Shown: one piece after another, positions 31,799 to 39,964 of the stretch | How positions within the stretch are numbered: position 1 is the stretch's first letter | Layout of the letters: each line of letters begins with the position of its first letter | Source of the DNA: Thermomicrobiales bacterium | GTDB lineage: Bacteria > Chloroflexota > Chloroflexia > Thermomicrobiales > CADCWN01 | Direction: 5' to 3' | DNA: 44,824 nt | Assembly: GCA_030446685.1 (NCBI GenBank) | Contig: JAUJMV010000008.1 | Span: forward strand, 220,369-265,192 | Program-made: the position numbers and the translations under genes | The notes under the pieces: generated by a model | The model's input: the letters and a program-made list of their open reading frames with translations, nothing else | Databases searched by the model: none | Told to the model about the DNA's origin: nothing

Positions 31799-33425
31799 AT
31801 GGCGGGGATCGAGGTGTTGATCCGCGGGGCGCGGGTGGTCGACGGCACCGGCAACCCCTGGTTCCGGGGCGATGTCGCGCTCGCCGGGGATCGGGTGGTC
31901 GCGGTCGCGCCGGCCGGGCGGCTGCCGGCCGAGGGGGCGCGCGAGGTCGTCGAGGCGGCGGGGCTGGTCGCCTGCCCCGGCTTCATCGACATCCAGAGCC
32001 ACTCGATCGTCCCGCTGATGACCGACGGCCGCAGCCTGTCGAAGATCACCCAGGGCGTGACGACCGAGATCATGGGCGAGGTCTGGACGCCGGCGCCCTT
32101 CGGCGGGCGGATCGCCTCGCCCTTCGCCGGCGCCCCCGGCGGGCCACCCCCGAGGGCTGGGCGGAGCGGGCGCGCGGCTGGCGGCGCTTCGGCGACTGGC
32201 TGGAGGCGATGGTCGAGCGGGGGTCTCGCCGAACATCGGGTCGTTCCTGGCCGGCGGCACGCTGCGCCAGTACGCCAAGGGCCTGGCGATGGGCGCGGCG
32301 GACCCCGACGAGCTGGCGACCATGCGCCGCGTCACCGCCGAGGCGCTGGCGGACGGGGCATTCGGGGTCTCCTACGCGCTAATCTACCCGCCCGAAGCCT
32401 ACGTGGCCACCGAGGAGATCATCGAGATCTGCAAGGTCGTCGCCCGCGCCGGCGGCCTCTACATCACCCACATCCGCTCCGAGGGGGACGGGCTGCTCGA
32501 AGCGCTCGACGAGGCCATCGCCATCGGGCAGGGGGCGGCGCTGCCGGTCGAGATCTACCACCTCAAGGCGACCGGTGCGGCCAACTGGCCGAAGATGCGC
32601 GAGGTGATCGCGCGGATCGACGCCGCCCGCGCGTCCGGCCTCGACCTGACCGCCGACCTGTACCCCTACGTCGCCTCGGGGACCGGCCTCTCGGCGATCC
32701 TGCCGGCCTGGGTCGCCGCCGACGGCGGGCTCTTCGCGAATCTGCGCGACCCGGCGGCCCGCGCCCGCATCCGCGCGGAGGTGCTGCGACCGGCGGGGGA
32801 GGGCGGGGGCGCGGTCGGGCTGCGGCGCGACCCGGCGGACATCATGCCGGTCGGCTTCGCCCGGCCCGAGCACCGCGCCTACGTCGGGCGGCGGCTGCCG
32901 GAGATCGCCGCCGAGCGCGGGCAGGACTGGCTCGACGCGGCGCTCGACCTGCTGGCGGCGGAGGAGCAGCGGATCAGCACGATCTTCTTCTCGATGAGCG
33001 AGGAGAACCTGGCCCTCCAGTTGCGCCAGCCCTGGATCAAGGTCGCCACCGACGCGGGCGGCATCGACCCGGCCTGGGCGGCCGAGCGCGGCCCGACCCA
33101 CCCGCGCGCCTACGGGACCTACCCGCGCGTCCTCGGCAAGTACGTCCGCGAGGAAGGGGTGATCCCGCTCGAGGACGCGATCCGCAAGATGACCTCGGCG
33201 GTCGCCGGCCGTCTCGGCATCCGCGACCGCGGCCTCCTGCGGGCGGGCGCGATCGCCGACGTGGTCCTCTTCGACCCGGCTACCGTCACGGACAACGCCA
33301 CCTTCGCCGACCCGCACCGGCTCTCGACCGGCATCCGCGACGTCTGGGTCAACGGCGCGCGCGTCCTGCGCGACGGCCGGCATACCGGGGCGCTGCCGGG
33401 CCGGATCGTGGGGCGCGGGGCGTAG
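31799..33425 (+). CDS. N-acyl-D-amino-acid deacylase-like amidohydrolase, slips in the N-terminal third
   Basis: About 540 residues. The N-terminal beta-sandwich (LIRGARVVDGTGNPWFRGDV) and the start of the metal-binding barrel (VACPGFIDIQSHSIVPLMTD, SKITQGVTTEIMGE) fit the D-aminoacylase/dihydroorotase-like family. Later motifs include GGLYITHIRSEGDGLLEALD, EIYHLKATG (metal-region Lys/His) and VATDAGGID (Asp). Members remove acyl groups from D-amino acids or cleave related amides. The frame breaks near 32135 and 32220 (both at G/C runs). ATG 31799 follows AGGGAGAAGGGG. The C-terminal GIRDVWVNGARVLRDG is the usual end of the sandwich domain, so the gene is complete. Confidence 0.85.
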
Positions 33426-33488
33426 GGCGCGGGGCGGAGAGGTGGGGCCGGTGACGGGCCGACGTGCGGACCGCGCGACCGGGCGTCG

Positions 33489-33867
33489 TCACTCGGCGGT
33501 GACGCGGATGCCCGCGTGCGCCCGCGATTGGGGCTTGGCGGTGATGACGATTTGCACGTCGCGATCGAGCGCGTTCAGGAACTTGAACAGGCGCTCGGTC
33601 GAGAAGCCGGACAGGTGGTCGCGCAGCAGCGCGGAAACCTCGGGCTGATCGATGCCGAGCAGATCGGCGGACTCGGGCCTGCGTCAGCCGCCGCTCCCCG
33701 ATGATGCCGCCGATCCGCCGGGTCGGCTCGGCTTTCACCCGCGCTTCCTCGCGGCTCGGCGATTTCGAGATCAGCGAAGACATTCCCGCTACTGGCCGTG
33801 GAATCGGCCTCGGCACCCCGTTGCCGCCGGCTGTCATGGTGTTAGACACTTCTTCACTCATGACCAT
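33489..33867 (-). CDS. XRE/HigA-like helix-turn-helix antitoxin, one slip
   Basis: Joined frames give about 125 residues. The core RIGGIIGERRLTQAESADLL and GIDQPEVSALLRDHLSGFST is the HTH of the XRE type found in HigA-like antitoxins (COG5606 style), followed by ERLFKFLNALDRDVQIVI and a basic tail. One extra C near 33682 breaks the frame. The start is ATG 33867 or 33861 after CGGGGAAAGC. It would bind its own promoter and neutralise a RelE/HigB toxin. Only a truncated toxin-like start lies upstream, so the antitoxin seems orphaned. Confidence 0.65.
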
Positions 33868-33981
33868 GCTTTCCCCGCGGCCTGAGTCCGGGCGAGGAGG
33901 GCATACCCTCACGCGCTTCACGTCGTCTGGAAACGCTTTGCGATCGTCCAATGACGAGCCCCATACCCCCTCGCCCACCAT
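33848..33981 (-). pseudogene. Truncated HigB/RelE (Gp49)-type toxin remnant
   Basis: The frame from ATG 33981 reads GVWGSSLDDRKAFPDDVKR, which matches the first 25 residues of Gp49/HigB-like toxins (WGSSLxDLxxFPxDVxR). Instead of the normal 90 further residues the sequence passes within about 60 bases into the antitoxin start. The catalytic core is missing. Confidence 0.5.
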
Positions 33982-34060
33982 GCCGAATCTGGCATATCCT
34001 GTCAACCCTTTCCACGCTATTAGCGGCGGCCGCTGGGCGCTACGATTGGAGGACGACGTT

Positions 34061-34121
34061 CACCACAGAGGCACAGAGAAGACTCCGTGTCCTCTCCCTC
34101 GTCCTCTGCGCCTCTGTGGTG
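34061..34121. repeat. CACCACAGAGGCACAGAG foldback repeat
   Basis: CACCACAGAGGCACAGAG (34061-34078) pairs with CTCTGCGCCTCTGTGGTG (34104-34121), one mismatch, across a 25-nt spacer. Sister to the element at 31680-31742: same CACAGAG theme and same spacer length. Confidence 0.9.
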
Positions 34122-34206
34122 CGATCCGATCCCGAGCCGTCGAACCGGGTCTGTTTCGGTGGGGTTGAAGCGATCGGCGGGGCGTGATGCCGCCGGCGCC
34201 GTGCCG

Positions 34207-34212
34207 TATACT
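34207..34212 (+). promoter_or_regulatory. -10 box TATACT for a probable leaderless mRNA
   Basis: TATACT ends six bases before ATG 34219 (TATACT-TCCGGC-ATG). Transcription would begin at or next to the start codon. No Shine-Dalgarno sequence is possible between them. Confidence 0.6.
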
Positions 34213-34218
34213 TCCGGC

Positions 34219-34659
34219 ATGGCACACCCGTTCGATGGCGTCGATCTGCGCCTTCACCCCGAACGCTACCGGGTTGGGCGCGGCGAGTACGGCGTGTTCC
34301 ACGCCGAGCCGTACAAAAGTGAACTGCTGCCGCTCTGGACGATCCGCGATGTCGCGGTGGCCCGGCAATCGGCCGATGCTCTCTACGCGCGGTACCGCGA
34401 CTACCGCGCGGCCGAGGACTTCGTGATGGACCTGGCGCGCAAGTTCCTGCAGATGGGCTACACCCGCGCCCGGCGTTACGCCAACCACAAGGGGGCCGCA
34501 AGCGCGCCGCCGACGGCACGCCTGTCCCCTTCGGCTCCGGCGACCTGGAGAAGGCGCGTGGCCGAGATCTTCCGCGCCAGGTGGCGCGAGATCGCCGCGG
34601 ACGCGGACTACCGGCGCCTGAAGGAGCGGCACCAACGGATGGAGCATGGCGAGGAGTAA
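34219..34659 (+). CDS. DUF4385-family protein
   Basis: 146 residues. The family hallmark ARKFLQMGYTRARRYANH is exact, preceded by HPERYRVGRGEYGVFHAEPY and KSELLPLWTIRD and followed by AEIFRARWREIAADADYRRL. DUF4385 has no established function that I know. Between about 34490 and 34555 the frame is shifted: the alternative frame reads GTPVPFGSGDLEKAR, so two compensating slips are likely. There is no ribosome binding site; TATACT lies six bases before the ATG, suggesting a leaderless transcript. The next gene starts inside its last codons. Confidence 0.8.
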   Translation: MAHPFDGVDLRLHPERYRVGRGEYGVFHAEPYKSELLPLWTIRDVAVARQSADALYARYRDYRAAEDFVMDLARKFLQMGYTRARRYANHKGAASAPPTARLSPSAPATWRRRVAEIFRARWREIAADADYRRLKERHQRMEHGEE

Positions 34660-35335
34660 GCATACGCGCCCCGACCGATCCGCGCGGCCGCGCGCGTGCG
34701 CGCGCCGTACGCGTCGCGCGGGGGAGACGATACCAGCACGGAGTACGCGGCACGCAGGGCGCTGAAGGAATGGGGCGTCGCGGCGGTTCCGGGCCGCGGC
34801 GACGGGCGGCTGTGGGTAGCGCCGCGCCGTTGCCACGCCTGCGCCGGCAACGGCCCCGGCCAGGCTGCGAGCACCTGATCGGCACGGCCGAGATCGCCGC
34901 CGTGCTGCGATTCTTCGGCGAACGCTGCACCTACGGGCTGCGGTCGGTTGAGCTTGGGCAGCGCCGAGCCCCCGGCCGGCGCGTTGCTCCTGGGGCGCGT
35001 GCCCGGCATGGCCACGACCGCCGCCCGCGCCGTGGACCGTGCCGGGCCGGCTGGCCGCCGCCGAGCGCGCGCGGCTACGGCGCGCGGGCGCGATCGTCGA
35101 GACGGCCGGCGGGGCGTGCAAACGACCATCGCCTGGCCGGAGGGGACGCTGCGCGACTTCGTGATCTTCGACGTGCTGCTGCACGAGATCGGCCACCATC
35201 TGCTCCAGCAGTACACCGCGCGCCGCGCACGGATCGCCCGGACGCGCGACCACGAGGCGTTCGCCGACCACCCGCGCGCGGCGCTGCCGCCTGCTCTACG
35301 CGGGCCGGCGCGCCGCCGGGGCCGACGGCGGATGA
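34646..35335 (+). CDS. HExxH putative metalloprotein, frame broken
   Basis: Starting at ATG 34646 (inside the DUF4385 end) the frames can be joined through RRALKEWGVAAVPGRGDG, LWVAPRRCHACAGN, EIAAVLRFFGERCTYGLRSV and TIAWPEGTLRDFVIFDVLLH to the zinc-peptidase-type motif LLHEIGHHLLQQY at about 35180-35215, then RIARTRDHEAFADH. HExxH plus a later Glu or His suggests a zinc-dependent hydrolase, perhaps SprT-like or an uncharacterised family. At least four slips are needed, so the protein is reconstructed, not read. Its stop TGA overlaps the next ATG (ATGA at 35332-35335). Confidence 0.5.
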
Positions 35336-36412
35336 CCGCGCCGATGACCCTGATCGGGGACGGCATCGAGAACCCTGCTGATCGCGGCGGCGGACATGTT
35401 CGGTGGCCGGTGCCGCTTCCGCGACCGCGCGGGTCTGCCGACTCCTGGCGGGAGACGGTCTCCTGGCGGGCCGCTCGACCTGCTCACCGCCGGCGACCTG
35501 GCGCGGGACCTACCTGATCACCGCCTGCGACACCCTGCCCCGCGCGCCGGCGCCGCCGAGGTCTACGGCGCCCGGCTCGGCGGGTGACCGGCCCGCGGTG
35601 ATCGTCGGCAACGAGCGCCGGGGGCTGGCGCGGGACATGCAGACGTTCGCCACGCAGGCCGTGCGCATCCCGCTCGCCTCGCCCACGCTCAACAGCCTCA
35701 ATGTGGCGGCGGCGGGGGCGGTCGCGGCCTGCGGCGGCGGCGCGCGGCTCCAGGTCAGCGCCCAGCCGCGGAAGCGGCGTCCCGAGGTGCTGCTGATCGG
35801 CGGCGCGGATCACATCGAACTGGGGAGCGCCATCCGCTCGGCGGGCGCGTTCGGCTGGGCGCGACTGCTGGTCGAGGACCGCGCGCGGGTCTGGTTCGGC
35901 ACGGATCGCGCGCGATGCCGCGCGGCGGCCCGTCGGGCGCGCAATCCCATTCGCCTGATCCCGGCGACGGCGGACGCCCGCTACGCCTTCGACGAGGTCT
36001 GCGTCGTCACGACCGAGCGGCGCGGGCTGCGCGCGCGCCAACCTGGCCCGCGGCCCGCGGCAACTGGCGCCCAGATGAAGGCCGCGACGCCGAGGAGGAC
36101 TGGCAGCGGCTCGGCAGGCCGTCCGACCCGTCCACCTCGAACTGCCCCGGCAAGATTTCGCCTACCACTACCGGCTGATCGCGACGATCGCCTGGCGGAG
36201 ATCGCGCGGCAGGAGCTGGCGCGGGACGCCGGGCCGTCCCGCGCCGCGGGTCCGCGCCGCTCTACGACCGTGCCCTCGCTGTCCTCGACGCCGCGCGGGG
36301 CGAAACAGTTTACCTGGATGACCTCGAGGTGCGGGCGAATACCCGCGCGGGTGAACGCCGCCGCCGTATCGGGTCGCCGCGAGCGGGCGTGGCCGCGAAG
36401 GAGCCGCGATGA
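35332..36412 (+). CDS. SpoU/TrmH-family RNA methyltransferase-like protein, frame broken
   Basis: Clear SpoU motifs appear: AVIVGNERRGLARDMQ (motif 2, with NE-R) and RIPLASPTLNSLNVAAAGAV (motif 3, SLNVA). The N-terminal start MTAPMTLIGDGIENP precedes them. A second part follows with RRPEVLLIGGADHIELGSAI and RSAGAFGWARLLVEDRARVW, which looks like another RNA-methyltransferase half. The family methylates 2'-O ribose in tRNA or rRNA using SAM and a trefoil knot. Many slips (for example near 35380, 35520, 35740, 35910 and 36040) prevent one frame. Start ATG overlaps the previous stop; its stop TGA (36410-36412) overlaps the next ATG. Confidence 0.6.
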
Positions 36413-37277
36413 GGCCGGACCTCCCCACACTCGATCGTCGTCCCGACCTACAACCGCTCGGAGCGGCTCGTCTGCCCGGCGGCGCTCGCCCGCCTCGACT
36501 ACCCGCGCGACCGGGCGCGATCGTGGTGGACGACGGCAGCGCGAGGCCCCCGGCGGAGGTCGTCCCGGGGCGGCTCGACGCGACCCTGGTGGCGCGTCCC
36601 CGCGGCGCGCGCAACGCCGGGGCCGCGCGCGCCGCGGGGCGCTTCCTCGCCTTCACCGACGACGACTGCGCGCCCGACCCTGGCTGGCTGCGCGCCCTGG
36701 CCGCGCGCCTCGCCGCCGCGCCGGACGCGCTCGTCGGCGGCCACACGATCAACGTCCTCCGCGGCAACCCCTACGCGACCGCCAGCCAGTTGCTCGTCGA
36801 CTACCTGTACGACTACTACAACGCCGGCCCGGACGGCGCGCGCTTCTTCACCTCCAACAACATGGCCCTCGCCGCGGCGGGCGCTCGGCGGCTTCGACAC
36901 CACCTTCCCCCTCGCGGCGGGGGAGGACCGGGAGTTGTGCGACCGCTGGCGCCGGGGTGGGGGGCGCTGGTCTACGCGCCGGGCGCGATCGTGCGCCACG
37001 CCCACGCCCTGACCCCGCGCCGCTTCTGGCGGCAGCACCTCAACTACGGGCGCGGGGCGTTCCATTTCCACCAGACCCGCGCCCGGCGGGGCCGGGACCG
37101 GGTGCGCGTGGAACCGCCCTCGTTCTACCTGAACCTGCTCCCCTCGCGCGGGAGGAGCTGCCGCGGGCGCTGCCCCTGACGGCGCTGCTCGTCGTCTCGC
37201 AGGTCGCCAACACGCTGGGCTTCTGGCTGGCGCGGGGCGCGGGAGGCGGGGCGAAGGGCGAGCCGGCGAACCGCTAA
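36409..37277 (+). CDS. Family 2 glycosyltransferase, frame broken in places
   Basis: Joined frames give about 290 residues. The start has a GT-A signature (PTYNRSERL in a shifted frame, then IVVDDGSARPPAEVV), the metal-binding DDD motif is in GRFLAFTDDDCAPDPGWLRA, and LAAGEDRELCDRW is the catalytic GED region. A C-terminal hydrophobic stretch (LTALLVVSQVANTLGFWLAR) could anchor it. GT2 enzymes add sugars to lipids, proteins or polysaccharides at the membrane. ATG 36409 follows GAAGGAGCCGCG and overlaps the upstream stop (ATGA). Slips near 36435, 36500 and 36885 are at G/C runs. Its TAA stop is the first bases of an inverted repeat. Confidence 0.75.
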
Positions 37278-37384
37278 GTGGTGCATCCGCCAAGTTCGTC
37301 ACGATGCCCGAGGAGCGGTTCTCGTTGCCGCGGGGCGAAAACTGCCTCGCTGAATCCACCGAGAACTTGGCGGATGCACCACTT
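37276..37384. repeat. 22-bp perfect inverted repeat with two inner hairpins
   Basis: The arm beginning AAGTGGTGCATCCGCCAAGT (37276-37297) is repeated exactly inverted at 37363-37384. Inside lie two small hairpins: CGAG-GAGCGGTT-CTCG near 37309-37324 and CTCG-CTGAATCCAC-CGAG near 37346-37363. The left arm starts within the TAA stop of the GT2 gene. A tandem octamer GCCGACTA follows the right arm at 37386-37401. Confidence 0.85.
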
Positions 37385-37405
37385 GGCCGACTAGCCGACT
37401 ACTCC

Positions 37406-39355
37406 CTATCGCTTCTCCACCACCGTCCGCGTGTCGTGGAAGTAGGGGCTGGGGACGGGGTCGAAGGCGGGGCGGGCGGCGATCAGGGCTGCTATCAGGC
37501 GCGCGGTCAGGTCGGCCAGCGTCTCGCGGTCGTCGGCCAGCGACACCTCGCCGATCGCGTTGCGGAGCTGCTGGAACTGCGCGTTGTAGAGTTCGCGGCG
37601 CAGCAGGCGCAGCGTGTCGCGCGCCTCCCGCCGCAGGGGGCCGGGGAAGTCCTCCGCGCGCGCGCCGAGCGCCGCGACCAGCCCCTCCGCCGCCTCGCGC
37701 AACTCCTCCCCGGTATCGTCGCCAGGAAGTCGACGGCGGTGAGGCGCGGGTTGAGGGCCGCGGCGGCGCGCAGCGCCTCCCAGAGCAGGCGGTTGGTCGT
37801 CTCGACGAAGTCGTCGGGCCGCACCTCTTCCGCCAGATCGTGCGCCACGTCGGGGTGGGCCAGCAGCAGCCCAAGGAGGTGGTCCTCGCGCGTCCCGCGC
37901 CGGCGCGGGCAGGCGGGCGCGGCGCGGCCGCCCCGTCGCCCCCGTTCGCGGCGGGCTCGGCGGGCGGCTCGGCGGGGCGCGGGCGCGGCTGCGGGCGGGG
38001 CGGGGGCCAGCGCGAGCCGGCGCACGGCGCTGCCGACCGCGTCCTCCGGCAGGCGCAGCGCGCGGGCCAGCAGACCAATGTAGTGGTGCTGCTGGATCTC
38101 GTCCGGCAACTCGCGGATCAGCGGGGCCAGTTGCTCGACCGCCGCCGACTTCGCCTTGGCGTCGGCCGGATCGACTGGCGAGACCTTCACCGCGCGGATC
38201 GCGTAGTCGAGCAGCGGCTCGGCGCGGCCCACCAACCCGGGCCAGTCGTCGGGGTGGGCGCGCAGGAACTTCGTCGGGGTCCTTGCCCTCCGGCAGGGTC
38301 AGGACCAGGATCTCGGTGTTCAGCCGCCGCTCGAAGCGCACGAGCTGGCGCGGGTCGACCGTCGCGACCTCGTCGTAGTCGAGCGCGTCGCGCATCGTCG
38401 CGGATGCCGCGCAGCGTCGCCATCTGCCCGGCGGCGTCCGAGTCGAGCGCCAGGACGATCCGCTCTGCCATGCGCTTGATCAGGCCGACCCGCGGCTCGG
38501 TCGCGCCGTGCCCATCGAGGCGACGACGTTGGCGTGGCCGACCTGGTGCGCCATGATCGCGTCCATGTAGCCCTCGACGATCACCGCCACGTCGGCCTTG
38601 CGGATCGCGTCCTTGGCGAGGTCGATCGCGTAGAGGTTGGCGCTCTTGTCGAAGACCGGCGTCTGCGCCGTATTGAGGTACTTCGGCTTGGCGTCGCCGA
38701 GCGCCCGCCCGCCGAAGCCGACGATCCCGCCATCCTTGTTGCGGATCGGGAAGAGCAGCCGACCCCGGAAGCGGTCGTAGCGGCTGCCGTCCTCGCGCTC
38801 GGTCAGCAGCCCCGCCTCGGCCAGGTGACCCCTCGCTGTGGCCGCGCGCCACCAGGTGCTTTTTGAGGGTGTCCCAGCTGTCCGGCGCGAAGCCGAGGGC
38901 GAAGGCCGATCGTCGCGCGCGTCAGGCCGCGCTCCGCGACGTAGCGCCGCCCCGCCTCGCCCGCCGGCGTGTTGAGCAGGACGTTGCCGCAGAACGCCGC
39001 CGCCGCCCGTTGAGCGCGAAAATGCGCTCGCGCGTCTCGTCGCGACCGGGATCGCGCAGGGCGCGCGCGCCGCGCTTCAGCTCCACGCCGGTGCGCTGCG
39101 CCAGTTGCTCCAGCGCCTCGGGAAGTCGAGGTTCTCCGTCTTCATCAGCCACGAGAAGGCGTCGCCCTTCTCGCCGCAGCCAAAGCATACGTAATTACCG
39201 CCCTCCGGGTAGACGTAGAACGACGGCGTCTTCCTGGTGGAACGGGCACGGCCCCTTCCAACTCCTGCCCGACCGCCGAGCTCCACCTTCGCGCCGACCA
39301 GCTCGACCAGATCGATCCGCTCGCGAATCTCGGCGATATCGCCCCGGTCCGCCAT
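37406..39355 (-). CDS. dnaG: DNA primase DnaG, several frame slips
   Basis: All domains can be joined across frames: N-terminus MADRGDIAEIRERIDLVELV, the CHC2 zinc finger (TPSFYVYPEGGNYVCFGCGE, then KGDAFSWLM), the primase core (RDRFRGRLLFPIRNKD-like, GIVGFGGRALGDAKPKYLNT), the Toprim motifs VIVEGYMDAIMAHQVGH and RIVLALDSDAAGQ, and a helicase-binding C-terminal region ending TRTVVEKR. DnaG makes RNA primers for replication and interacts with DnaB. At least six slips occur (near 37725, 38270, 38510, 38850, 38910 and 39235). Because the gene is essential and single-copy in known bacteria, these must be sequence errors rather than decay. Its promoter is at 39399-39411. Confidence 0.85.
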
Positions 39356-39398
39356 CGCCTACCCCGCCCTACCTGCCGAACGCGACGCCGCTCTACTT

Positions 39399-39411
39399 CG
39401 TACGTACTATA
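39399..39411 (-). promoter_or_regulatory. dnaG promoter -10 box next to a GTACGTAC palindrome
   Basis: On the minus strand TATAGT (39406-39411) overlaps and is followed by GTACGTAC (39400-39407) and GA. The start ATG is about 45 bases on. Compare with 12380-12400. Confidence 0.4.
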
Positions 39412-39964
39412 CCACGATCGGGGCCGATCATCCCCTGGACCCACTGCGGGCCCCCGCACACGCGCGGCCAGCGGATTCACTATCGATCTACAGGTTACGC
39501 CCTGCGCGGATTGCGGATGCGCGCGGCAGGGCCGCGGCCTGCCTTCCCGGTCGTCGGTCCTGCCTGAGTGAATACAATTGTCGACAAGGCTGACAGTCGA
39601 GTGCCATTTGCCCAATTGCCGACAACCTGAGCGAAGAAGGGAATCGTCTCACAAGCAAGCCGTCGCCGCGGGCGCGCGGCCTGCGCGATCCCTGTTGCCC
39701 GAGGGCAATGCGGAGGAAGGAGAGTGCGCGTCGCGGGGAGGGGTGCCCCGTTACAGGGCGACCGTGCGATCTGGTGCGGTGTGGGATCGCACGCGCCACC
39801 GGCCGGGAGGGCCAGGCCAATGAAGCTGCCCCAGGCCAGCGCGCAAGATCCGCGTACCTTCAAATGGTCAGAGGCGTCACGGTTACCGATCTCGGGGATC
39901 GTCCGCGGTGCTGCGACCGAGCAGCGCCGCAGTGCATGCCGCAGTGCATACGGCAGGGAGCCAG
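39412..39964. other. Intergenic leader region before the subtilase: direct repeats and a hairpin
   Basis: CAATTGTCGACAA (39575-39587) and CAATTGCCGACAA (39613-39625) form a direct repeat 38 bases apart, and the first contains the palindrome TTGTCGACAA. GTGCGAT (39764-39770) pairs with ATCGCAC (39786-39792). The region is AT-richer than its neighbours. No gene is supported. Confidence 0.5.

Noticed and set aside
39721..39960. Possible c-di-GMP (GEMM) riboswitch before the subtilase
   Set aside because: A GGTTACCGAT string was noticed, but the conserved core with GGACGCAAAGCC is absent.
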